In this document: positions 1-6,657 of the stretch, piece after piece
How positions within the stretch are numbered: the stretch's first letter is position 1
Layout: each line of letters begins with the position of its first letter
DNA from: Candidatus Hodarchaeota archaeon
Lineage (GTDB): Archaea; Asgardarchaeota; Heimdallarchaeia; Hodarchaeales; Hodarchaeaceae
Direction: 5' to 3'
DNA: 8,550 nt
NCBI GenBank assembly: GCA_016840305.1
Contig: JAEOSP010000288.1
Location: 1 to 8,550 of the forward strand
Position numbers and translations under genes: made by a program
The notes under the pieces: model-generated
The model's input: the letters and a program-made list of their open reading frames with translations, nothing else
What the model was told of the DNA's origin: nothing
The model's database searches: none

Positions 1-2
1 AA

Positions 3-206
3 GCAAATCTTCTTATCGAGGAGTATTGTTCCTCTATTGATAATCTTAATTTTATTAATATTGTAGATTCGATGTTGAATGATGATGGGAGTGTAAAGCA
101 TGATATATTCAGGTGGGATGGTATTCATTTAAATGCAGAAGGATATAAGATCTTGATCGAGATTGTGAAACCTGTACTCATGTCTGCATTCCATATTGGT
201 ATTTGA
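3..206 (+). CDS. SGNH/GDSL-type hydrolase, C-terminal fragment (gene enters from the left edge)
   Basis: An open frame runs in from the window edge and ends with a TGATAA double stop, giving the last 67 residues of a protein. Visible residues 39-47 read DGIHLNAEG, the classic block V of SGNH/GDSL hydrolases (D-x-x-H followed by N/T-x-x-G). D39 and H42 would be the Asp and His of the Ser-Asp-His triad. The preceding segment (FINIVDSML, residues 17-25) fits the strand and helix that lead into this block. Family members are esterases, lipases or carbohydrate deacetylases; the substrate cannot be told because the Ser, Gly and Asn blocks lie outside the window. The gene converges with the ribokinase, with 41 bases between the stops. 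The family call is fairly firm and the function is open. Confidence 0.75.
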   Translation, partial: ANLLIEEYCSSIDNLNFINIVDSMLNDDGSVKHDIFRWDGIHLNAEGYKILIEIVKPVLMSAFHIGI

Positions 207-217
207 TAATTCTATCT

Positions 218-245
218 CAAAAAGGTTGAAAGTTTTTTGTCTTTT
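218..245. terminator. Possible bidirectional terminator between convergent genes
   Basis: The short convergent gap holds CAAAAA (218-223) and TTTTTTG (233-239), which can pair around a 9-base loop. On the + strand the stem ends in a T-run followed by GTCTTTT, suited to ending the hydrolase transcript. On the minus strand the complement gives a T5 run after the ribokinase stop. Archaeal termination depends mainly on T-runs, so the T-rich tracts matter more than the weak A:T stem. This is inferred from sequence alone. Confidence 0.4.
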
Positions 246-247
246 AA

Positions 248-1207
248 TTATCTATTCATTTTAGCATATTTTTGCTCAATCTCATTCTGATGTGGCATAG
301 AACTTTGTGCCCCTGATCTTGTAACTGCAATAGAAGCTGCCACATTAGCATATTGTGCAGCAATTGGTAATTTGTCCCCCTTAGATAACCTACTTGCTAA
401 AACACCATTAAAGCAATCACCGGCTCCTACAGCATCAATCGCATCCACATCAAAAGCTGGAATTCGAATTTGTTCCCCAGTCTTCCCATTAGAAACAAAA
501 CATCCCTTGTTCCCTAATGTAACAACAATGTTTCTTATTCCACGGCTATGGAGATCATTGGTGATTTTTGGTAAATTTTCATTCAAAGTCTCGTTTGATT
601 CATTAAATCCAAGTGATCTATAAAGTTTAAGGAGTTCATTTTCATTTGGAGTTATTATATCCACTTGTTTTAATACCTCTAATGGAATTTCTTTAAATGG
701 AGCAGGATTTAAAATTTTTATTATCCTTTTTTCTGATGAAATACTAATTATTATTTGGATAACTTCTATTTGTATTTCCATTTGTAGTATTACAACATTT
801 GCATTTTCTATTAAGTCAACAACGTTTTTTAAGTCTCCTTGTCCCAATCTTTTATTAGCTCCTGGTGCAACACTAATCATATTTTGTCCGTTAGAATCTA
901 TTAGTATCATTGCAACACCACTTGCTGCTTCTGTATCTATCATCACCCCTTCTGTATTTATTCCCTCATTTGCTAACTGCTCAAGCATTTGGTTCCCAAA
1001 GCTATCATTTCCTACTTTTCCAATAAAAACAGTTTTGCTCCCTGATCGAATCGAAGCAACTGCTTGATTAGCCCCTTTTCCTCCAAATGATTGAGTAAAA
1101 GTTCCTCCAGTGACTGTTTCTCCTGGTGATGGAAATCTTTTCGAGTACATATTTAGGTCCATATTACTAGAACCGACAACAAGTACATAATTATCTTTAT
1201 TCTCCAT
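248..1207 (-). CDS. rbsK: Ribokinase (PfkB family)
   Basis: This 319-residue protein should phosphorylate D-ribose at O5 with ATP in the cytoplasm, feeding ribose from nucleosides or uptake into the pentose phosphate pool. It has full family length and the ribokinase landmarks: GSSNMDLN (12-19, sugar-binding Asn/Asp), the first PfkB signature GGKGANQAVA (42-51), E144 in the substrate/lid region, NPAP (167-170), TPNENE (186-191), and the second signature DAVGAGD (258-264) with catalytic base D264. TRSGAQSS (296-303) matches the monovalent-cation loop of true ribokinases, which favours ribose over other PfkB sugars. The ATG is preceded by GGTGG (1215-1219) at 7-base spacing, a good Shine-Dalgarno match. 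It lies 79 bases downstream of the P-loop/DRTGG gene on the same strand, so co-transcription is possible; I see no convincing separate promoter. Adenosine kinase or fructokinase is less likely given the overall match to RbsK. Confidence 0.92.
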   Translation of the reverse strand: MENKDNYVLVVGSSNMDLNMYSKRFPSPGETVTGGTFTQSFGGKGANQAVASIRSGSKTVFIGKVGNDSFGNQMLEQLANEGINTEGVMIDTEAASGVAMILIDSNGQNMISVAPGANKRLGQGDLKNVVDLIENANVVILQMEIQIEVIQIIISISSEKRIIKILNPAPFKEIPLEVLKQVDIITPNENELLKLYRSLGFNESNETLNENLPKITNDLHSRGIRNIVVTLGNKGCFVSNGKTGEQIRIPAFDVDAIDAVGAGDCFNGVLASRLSKGDKLPIAAQYANVAASIAVTRSGAQSSMPHQNEIEQKYAKMNR

Positions 1208-1286
1208 TTAGAAACCACCGAATATAGATTTCATATCGTAAATAGAATTAAGATCGAATATGATAATAGACTAGTATTCTTGGTAT

Positions 1287-2351
1287 TTATTTTAGAATAC
1301 AATCTAGATCAACATTAGATAAAACCAATTCCTTTAGTAAATCGATTTTATCAACCTCATCTGGTGTGAAAAGTATCTCCATATCGTCAATAAGTTTTGC
1401 AGTTGCAAAAGTATCATGTGTAACCAATAATATTGGAATATTCTTGCTATCTGCTTTTGATTGAATAATTGGGTCATCAGGTAGTAAATTATTTGTTAGA
1501 ATGATCCCTGCAGTACTAGAATCTAATGCGGCGGTAATCATATCGATACGATCACCTGGCGTTATGATAAGCTTATTCTCTAATTTCCAAAGGGGTTTTG
1601 TTACTACTTGCGCGGCACTCATTGCACCCACAAAAATTCGGTGAACAACATTACCTAGTCCTCCTTCTCCAGCAATAATTTTTGCAAATAATGTTTGATA
1701 CAAATAATCCATTGTAAAATGTCTTAATGTCTTTTCAAAGGGAATAATACCCAGTATTGGGACTTCAAGCTCATTAAAAGTTTCCATGTGTACGTCTTTA
1801 AACTCTTCAACATCTTTAACTTGATTAATAATTACACCAATAAAGTTAACGTCATCTGAAAGAAGGCACCGCCTAAGAAATGTAATATCATCAATGATTT
1901 CAATATTTTCACCACTGAGAATTAAAATTAACCCTGCATCAAGAGTACGAACCATTGTTAAAGGATCCAAATATACAGAGTGACCAAATGCCAGATCTCT
2001 TCCTCCTTCAATGAAAACGATGTCTTTATCCTGGCTAACATTGTTGCATACTTCAACCAGTTTCTCTTTTGTTGATTGCTCATCATACATGAAATGGAGT
2101 TTACTATGGTCAAATCCTATTGTTATATCCTCTGCAACTGCCTCTAGACCTAGAGTGTTTACAACCAGCGCCGAGTCAAAATCCCACAATCTTTTTTTCC
2201 TAAATAATAATCTGTCTCCAAATGGTTTCATGTAACCACAAGAGATGTTTCTTTCCTCCAGAGCTTTAGCAAGTCCAATTATTAAACTTGTTTTTCCACT
2301 CTCTTCGTGACATGACGCAACTACAATTTTTTTCATCTTTTCTACCTTCAT
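1287..2351 (-). CDS. BioD-like P-loop plus DRTGG protein (equivalent of the Pta regulatory N-terminal half)
   Basis: The 354-residue protein starts with a dethiobiotin-synthetase-like P-loop domain: strand KKIVVAS (7-13) and nucleotide-binding loop HEESGKTS (15-22), with FIEGGRDL as the downstream acidic strand. A DRTGG domain follows at about 215-335, with PGDRIDMITAAL (265-276), the AGIILTNN strand, and ILLVTHDTFATAKLI near 307-321. This is the layout of the first ~390 residues of bacterial phosphotransacetylase (Pta), but the catalytic PTA_PTB domain is absent and the protein stops after DRTGG. In Pta this half is regulatory, so the likely role here is sensing metabolites or nucleotides, not acetyl transfer; that is inference. 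The outer ATG overlaps the synthetase stop (ATGA), suggesting translational coupling. An inner ATG at 2336 (349 residues) has a better ribosome binding site. It is not a real BioD, since there are no biotin genes nearby. Confidence 0.82.
   Translation of the reverse strand: MKVEKMKKIVVASCHEESGKTSLIIGLAKALEERNISCGYMKPFGDRLLFRKKRLWDFDSALVVNTLGLEAVAEDITIGFDHSKLHFMYDEQSTKEKLVEVCNNVSQDKDIVFIEGGRDLAFGHSVYLDPLTMVRTLDAGLILILSGENIEIIDDITFLRRCLLSDDVNFIGVIINQVKDVEEFKDVHMETFNELEVPILGIIPFEKTLRHFTMDYLYQTLFAKIIAGEGGLGNVVHRIFVGAMSAAQVVTKPLWKLENKLIITPGDRIDMITAALDSSTAGIILTNNLLPDDPIIQSKADSKNIPILLVTHDTFATAKLIDDMEILFTPDEVDKIDLLKELVLSNVDLDCILK
2344..2349 (-). promoter_or_regulatory. Ribosome binding site favouring the inner start of the DRTGG gene
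   Basis: GAAGGT lies 7 bases before the ATG at 2336-2334, whereas the outer ATG at 2351 is preceded by a C-rich run (CCCCCTAGAA) with no Shine-Dalgarno match. The inner start removes only five residues and begins right at the first beta strand (MKKIVVAS). If used, the intergenic gap is 11 bases instead of a 4-base overlap. Confidence 0.45.
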
Positions 2352-4504
2352 TTTCTAGGGGGATTTAATAAAATTCGTGTATCTACTGCAAGAATTCCTT
2401 CATTTTGTTCAAAAGCTAAAACGGGGTTAATCTCAATATCAGAAATATCAGGACATGATTCAATGATTTTACTTAATCTAAGTAAAACATCTACACAGCC
2501 TTCAATGTCTGTTGGTTCCTCTCCACGTACTCCTAACAACAATGGGTACGATCGTATCTGTTTGATCATTTCAAATGCATCTGATCTTGTAATAGGAACT
2601 GCTCTAAAAGCAACGTCCTTCAATACCTCCACATATATTCCACCCAGTCCAAACATCACAGTGGGACCAAAGACATTATCGATACGAGCACCAATAATTG
2701 TCTCCATTGCTTCGGACATGTTTATCATTGTAACTACTTCAACACCAGTTATCAAAGCATCTGGTTTATACTTTCGTGCAGAAGTCATGATTGCCTCATA
2801 AGCATCAATCAACTCATTGCGGTTTTCGATATTTAAAGCTACACCTCCTACATCGGATTTGTGAATAATATCCTTTGAAACAATTTTCAGTACTACTGGA
2901 TACTTGATAACTTCCTCTGCGTAAAGAATTGCTTCCTCTAATGATTTAGCTACATAGCTTTTTGGTGTGGGAATACCCGCAGCATCCATAACTTGGAGTG
3001 CTTCGGGTACTAGTAAGAATCTTCGATCATTATCAGCGCGTACTAGGTCAATTACTTCCTGAATTGCGTGTAAATCTATTTTCAGATCCTCATGCTCCTT
3101 CATGAGATCATCAGCGTAAATTACATTATGATAATGCTTATACAAAGCACCTAAGCATGAACTGGCTTCGTAAACATCTGGAAAAATTGGTATCCCTTTG
3201 GATTTTAAACTGACTAATCCCTCTTCAAACTTCTTCCCACCAAAAAATGAAAACACAACAGGTTTCGTCGGTTTTTTATCAATATATTTTTCTTGAATTA
3301 CATTATTTAGCTCTTCTGCGTTGAAAATAGCTGTTTCACAACCAAGAACAATCACAGAATGAATATCAGGACTATCAAGTGCTGCTTGAAGGGCTTGTTT
3401 GTAAAAATCGCTGGAAGCTTGGCCAGTTATATCTACTGGATTTTTCGTTGAACCAAATGAGGGAGTGACAGGATCAAAAATCTTTTTAAGAATTTCACGA
3501 TTATCGTATAGTTTAACATTGTATAACTCGCAAGCATCAGTTGAAAGAACGCCTATTCCCCCACCATTTGTAACAATAACCGTATTCTCCCCTTTTGGAA
3601 GCTCATTCTGAATCGAAAGAAATTTAGCCCAATTCAGTGCTTCCTGTACAGATAACGCCCGTAACGCACCAACCTGAGTAGAAACGATGTCATTAAAAAC
3701 ATTGTCCGCTCCAGCAAGGGATCCAGTATGTGAAGCTGCAGCCATTGCACCCCTTTTCGATCGACCAGATTTTATTATGATTACTGGTTTCATCCTTGTA
3801 GCTCTTCGTAAAACTTCAGTTAATTTGTCACCGTCTTTTAAACCCTCAATGTATAATAGAATAACCTTTGTTTTTTCATCGGTGACAAAATAATCTATTA
3901 AATCTGCTTCATCAATATCTGATTTATTACCAACACTTACAATTGCAGATAATCCTATACCCTCAGTATCTGTTTTTCCAATCATAGCAACGCCAAGAGC
4001 CCCTGATTGAGTTACAATCGCAACGGACCCATCTGTAATATATTTATTACCAAAAGTGGCATTAATAGGGGATTTTGCGGAGTATATTCCGAAAATATTT
4101 GGACCTAGAACCCTCATCCCGTTCTGATGTGCAAAATCGACTATCTTCTGCTCTTCCTCGATATTTCCGATTTCTGAAAAACCTGAGGTTATTATACTTA
4201 TAAATTTTGTATTTTTTAAAGCGCATTCTCTTATAGCGTCGAATACATATTTTGCTGGAATGCAAATTGTCGCTAGATCAATATCTCCATCTATTGCACT
4301 AATAGACTCATAAACAGTACATCCTAGTATTTCACCTCCCTTATGATTAACTGGATAAATTTTTCCAGAATAATTTGAAGCAATAATGTTGTCAACAACT
4401 TTAAAACCAATTTTTCGCGAATTACTTGATGCTCCAATAATTGCTACTGATCTTGGCTCAAATAAATACTTTATTTCAGGAAAAGGTTTATTTTTCTGCA
4501 ACAC
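2348..4504 (-). CDS. ADP-forming acetyl/acyl-CoA synthetase, fused alpha-beta chain
   Basis: This enzyme catalyses acyl-CoA + ADP + Pi to acid + ATP + CoA, the archaeal route to ATP from acetyl-CoA (reversible). From the GTG at 4504 the chain has 718 residues. In order: a CoA-binding Rossmann domain (about 14-105, AIIGASSNSRKIG at 21-33), a succinyl-CoA-ligase-like domain (VTQSGALG at 164-171), a flavodoxin-like domain (about 306-455), then an ATP-grasp beta part (about 490-716). The phosphorylated alpha histidine is visible in SHTGSLAG (H259), and the second, beta-type histidine in IIHKSDVGG (H548). FGLGGIYVEV (618-627) and DIEINPV (689-695) supply ATP-grasp and metal-site residues. All key residues are present, so it should be active. 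A longer GTG start at 4531 adds nine non-family residues; 4504 is chosen because GGAG lies 5 bases upstream and a TATA-like box fits its leader. Acetate is the default substrate, but branched or aromatic acids cannot be excluded. Confidence 0.92.
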   Translation of the reverse strand: MLQKNKPFPEIKYLFEPRSVAIIGASSNSRKIGFKVVDNIIASNYSGKIYPVNHKGGEILGCTVYESISAIDGDIDLATICIPAKYVFDAIRECALKNTKFISIITSGFSEIGNIEEEQKIVDFAHQNGMRVLGPNIFGIYSAKSPINATFGNKYITDGSVAIVTQSGALGVAMIGKTDTEGIGLSAIVSVGNKSDIDEADLIDYFVTDEKTKVILLYIEGLKDGDKLTEVLRRATRMKPVIIIKSGRSKRGAMAAASHTGSLAGADNVFNDIVSTQVGALRALSVQEALNWAKFLSIQNELPKGENTVIVTNGGGIGVLSTDACELYNVKLYDNREILKKIFDPVTPSFGSTKNPVDITGQASSDFYKQALQAALDSPDIHSVIVLGCETAIFNAEELNNVIQEKYIDKKPTKPVVFSFFGGKKFEEGLVSLKSKGIPIFPDVYEASSCLGALYKHYHNVIYADDLMKEHEDLKIDLHAIQEVIDLVRADNDRRFLLVPEALQVMDAAGIPTPKSYVAKSLEEAILYAEEVIKYPVVLKIVSKDIIHKSDVGGVALNIENRNELIDAYEAIMTSARKYKPDALITGVEVVTMINMSEAMETIIGARIDNVFGPTVMFGLGGIYVEVLKDVAFRAVPITRSDAFEMIKQIRSYPLLLGVRGEEPTDIEGCVDVLLRLSKIIESCPDISDIEINPVLAFEQNEGILAVDTRILLNPPRK

Positions 4505-4509
4505 TTGTT

Positions 4510-4513
4510 CTCC
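4510..4513 (-). promoter_or_regulatory. Ribosome binding site deciding the synthetase start
   Basis: GGAG sits 5 bases before GTG (4504) and 8 bases before TTG (4501) in the minus-strand direction. The outermost in-frame start, GTG at 4531, directly follows an in-frame TGA plus one codon and has no purine-rich site in front. The site therefore supports a start at 4504 or 4501. Confidence 0.55.
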
Positions 4514-4552
4514 AGCAAGGTTAGATGGCACAATTCACTGAATATCTGACGA

Positions 4553-4560
4553 TTTTATAA
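4553..4560 (-). promoter_or_regulatory. TATA-like box inside the block, upstream of the synthetase
   Basis: On the minus strand TTATAAAA is preceded by AATAAAATC, resembling an archaeal TATA box with an A-rich BRE. Its centre is about 26 bases from 4531, so transcription would begin near 4530 and give a leader of about 26 bases carrying the GGAG site before GTG 4504. It lies in the short gap after the CoA-transferase stop, so the synthetase and downstream genes could be transcribed on their own. Inferred from sequence. Confidence 0.5.
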
Positions 4561-4573
4561 GATTTTATTGAAT

Positions 4574-6472
4574 TTAGAAAGACATACGAAGTTCAAAGAC
4601 TCCTTCAGTTAGGTGTTTTTCAAGTTTGGGGAATAATTTTTCAAATAATAATAACATACCCCGGTTTTCAAATAAGACTTCAGCAGTAAACCCTAATAAT
4701 CCAGCAGATTTTGCTAAAAAAGTTAGATATTTTAGCAGTTCTGTACCTAGACCTTTTCGATGGTAATGATCTTTAACTGCAAAAGCAGCTTCTGCAGTAT
4801 GGGAATTCTTATCGATACCGTATTGACCAACACCAACAATCTCCTCAACTTGATGACTTTTTATGATCGTTGCAACTATAACCATCTCGTTGGAAAAATC
4901 TATTACCGAAAACTCTTGCAATTTAGAATGAGGAATATCTTTTCGTACACTCATGAAACGACGATATAATGATTGATCACTTAAATCATAGAAGAAATCT
5001 TTGAGTAATGGTTCATCGCTTATCTTAACTGGTCTGAGAAGTACCTCTATTCCCCCTGAAGTCGTCCTCCATGTTTCAAGATGTTCTGGGTATTCACCTT
5101 TCTTACCAGGAATGTATGATTGGTCTTTATATATCAAATTATTCTTTTTTGCTTCTTTAATAAGCCAAGCACGAAAACGGGGATGAGCAATACTAATTAA
5201 ATGCATGGATCTTTCACGAATATTCTTTCCATGCAAGTATGCAATACCATACTCTGTCACAACATAATGGATGTCACCACGATTTAGTGTTACTCCGGCA
5301 CCTTCACTTAAAAAAGGAACTATTCGAGACGTTTTACCTTGATCCGCGGTGGATTGGATTGCTAAAATTGATTTACCTCCCTTAGAAAGAAGAGCTCCCC
5401 TCATGAAGTCTGCTTGTCCTCCAATTCCCGAATAAAAGATTTTTCCAATAGACTCAGACGAAGCTTGTCCTGTTAGATCTAATTCCAGCGCACTATTTAT
5501 TGCAGTCATATTTTCATTACGAGCTATTACGAGAGGGTTATTTGTATAATCAATTCTTTTGAACTCTATTGAGGGATTATCGTGTATAAAATCATATGTT
5601 GACTGTTTTCCCATACAGAATGAGGCCACTGATTTCCCTATATTAAGTGTCTTTTTAGAGTTATCTATTATACCTTGATCCATGAGTTTCACAAGTCCGT
5701 CACTGACAAGCTCAGTATGAACCCCAAGATGTTTTTTATCTATTAAATTGTCCATAATCGAATTTGGGATCGAACCATACCCCACTTGTATTGTATCACC
5801 AGTTTGAATCAAGCGTGATACGTATTGGCCTATTTTATCTGCTACTTCATCTGAAGTAGGTTCTTGGTTATATTCTAGAATAGGTTCATCATAAGGTAGG
5901 AAATAATCAATATCTTCAATAGGAATGAAGCCGTCTCCATGAACTCGGGGAACCCCCGAATTCATCTGAGCTATTACACAATCTGCATTCTCAACTGCTG
6001 ATTTAACGATATCAACTGATACCCCCAAATTAACGTACCCATGTTTATCAGGTGGTGTTACCTGAATTATTGCAACATCTATTGGTACAAGGCCTTCTTG
6101 AAACAGACTAGGTGTATTTGAAAGAAAAATCGGTGTATAATCCGATAATCCTGTATTAACTGCTTCTCGGGTAGGATTTGATACAAAGAACGAATTATGC
6201 CTAAAATTTATCTTAAAAGCTTTCTCAGTGTAAGGAGTTACACCCAGATTATACCAAGATAGAACTTCGGTGTCAAAGAAAGCTTTAGGATGTTCATTCA
6301 GATATTTCGCTAATTCATTCATTAGATATTGGGGCTCTCCACATCCAGTATGTACGAAAATTCTGTCACCCCGATGTATCTGCTGAAATATACTCCTCTG
6401 ATTGACAAATTTCTTGGGATATTTCTTGCCTAGTTTCAGATAGAGGGGATTATCTTCAGTTCTTATGGTCAT
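4574..6472 (-). CDS. Acetyl-CoA hydrolase/CoA-transferase fused to a Pat-type GNAT acetyltransferase
   Basis: Residues 1 to about 440 form a family-I CoA-transferase/acetyl-CoA hydrolase of the 4-hydroxybutyrate or acetate CoA-transferase kind. GYGSIPNSI (231-239) and GVHTELVSDG (250-259) place the catalytic glutamate at E254, which forms the glutamyl-CoA thioester. SGIGGQADFMRGA (348-360) and VTEYGIAYLHGK (405-416) are C-lobe landmarks. A linker (about 441-473) leads to a GNAT domain (474-632) that begins IEVLLRPVKISDEPLL, close to the GNAT of bacterial protein acetyltransferase Pat, with the acetyl-CoA pyrophosphate loop HRKGLGTELL (571-580). The first part would transfer CoA between acyl-CoA and carboxylates; the second could acetylate lysines of CoA-handling enzymes such as the adjacent synthetase (inference). 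The length (632) is the sum of both domains. This fusion is known in other prokaryotes. The gap to the synthetase is 42-69 bases. The start ATG has only a weak GGAAG site upstream. Confidence 0.9.
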   Translation of the reverse strand: MTIRTEDNPLYLKLGKKYPKKFVNQRSIFQQIHRGDRIFVHTGCGEPQYLMNELAKYLNEHPKAFFDTEVLSWYNLGVTPYTEKAFKINFRHNSFFVSNPTREAVNTGLSDYTPIFLSNTPSLFQEGLVPIDVAIIQVTPPDKHGYVNLGVSVDIVKSAVENADCVIAQMNSGVPRVHGDGFIPIEDIDYFLPYDEPILEYNQEPTSDEVADKIGQYVSRLIQTGDTIQVGYGSIPNSIMDNLIDKKHLGVHTELVSDGLVKLMDQGIIDNSKKTLNIGKSVASFCMGKQSTYDFIHDNPSIEFKRIDYTNNPLVIARNENMTAINSALELDLTGQASSESIGKIFYSGIGGQADFMRGALLSKGGKSILAIQSTADQGKTSRIVPFLSEGAGVTLNRGDIHYVVTEYGIAYLHGKNIRERSMHLISIAHPRFRAWLIKEAKKNNLIYKDQSYIPGKKGEYPEHLETWRTTSGGIEVLLRPVKISDEPLLKDFFYDLSDQSLYRRFMSVRKDIPHSKLQEFSVIDFSNEMVIVATIIKSHQVEEIVGVGQYGIDKNSHTAEAAFAVKDHYHRKGLGTELLKYLTFLAKSAGLLGFTAEVLFENRGMLLLFEKLFPKLEKHLTEGVFELRMSF

Positions 6473-6508
6473 TTATAATCTTCCATCTAGTTTCTTCATT
6501 AATTGTTG

Positions 6509-6514
6509 ATAAAG
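6509..6514 (-). promoter_or_regulatory. Weak TATA-like box before the CoA-transferase-GNAT gene
   Basis: CTTTAT on the minus strand, preceded by AACTAT, lies about 39 bases from the ATG at 6472. A start roughly 25 bases downstream would leave a leader of about 13 bases that includes GATGGAAG. The match is only partial, and other T/A-rich stretches in this 181-base gap could serve instead. Confidence 0.25.
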
Positions 6515-6569
6515 ATAGTTGCTAATAACAATCTCGAGTAAAACTTATTCATTTTTTTTCTTTTGTCTG

Positions 6570-6580
6570 TTAACGGTTAA
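6570..6580. repeat. Small perfect palindrome TTAAC-G-GTTAA
   Basis: Two 5-base arms flank a single G in the gap upstream of the CoA-transferase-GNAT gene, about 98 bases before its start and next to a T-rich tract (6551-6564). Its position would suit a dimeric regulator site for the acyl-CoA block. Short AT-rich palindromes also occur by chance, and no second copy is seen near the other genes. Confidence 0.25.
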
Positions 6581-6590
6581 AGAGGATTGT

Positions 6591-6657
6591 AAAATAAAGT
6601 TTATGATTCATCAAATAACTTGTATTTAGAATAAATCTTGATTTGATTCGTAATCAT
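6591..6657 (-). terminator. Hairpin plus T-rich tail after the zinc/winged-helix gene
   Basis: Two nested stems pair at the end of the gene: ATGATT (6603-6608) with AATCAT (6652-6657), and inside it ATCAAAT (6610-6616) with ATTTGAT (6641-6647), around a 24-base loop. The outer arm covers the stop codon (6654-6656). On the minus strand the stem is followed by AAACTTTATTTTAC (6589-6602), a T-rich tail. This suggests the gene ends here and is not read through into the acyl-CoA block. Confidence 0.42.

Noticed and set aside
372..623. 83-codon + strand frame opposite ribokinase
   Set aside because: A shadow of a strongly conserved gene on the other strand, with no recognisable protein features.
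1208..1286. Separate promoter for ribokinase
   Set aside because: The gap is AT-rich with several partial TATA-like strings but none with a convincing BRE and spacing; co-transcription is equally possible.
1287..2351. Dethiobiotin synthetase (BioD) as the product
   Set aside because: The P-loop fold is BioD-like, but the C-terminal DRTGG domain and acetate-metabolism context match the Pta front half, and no biotin genes are present.
2463..2801. 112-codon open frame on the + strand
   Set aside because: Lies entirely antisense to the ATP-grasp half of the synthetase, whose motifs are intact; it has no domain features or plausible promoter of its own.
4062..4265. 67-codon minus-strand frame within the synthetase
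   Set aside because: Very Arg/Lys-rich out-of-frame reading of the CoA-binding domain; an overlapping artefact.
2348..4504. Succinyl-CoA synthetase or a catalytically dead Pat homologue
   Set aside because: Alpha and beta parts are in one chain in the 1-2-5-3-4 domain order, with both histidines (H259, H548) and ATP-grasp residues present and no GNAT attached.
4760..5186. Two + strand frames of 61 and 69 codons
   Set aside because: Antisense to the GNAT domain and linker of the fusion protein, which is intact in this region.
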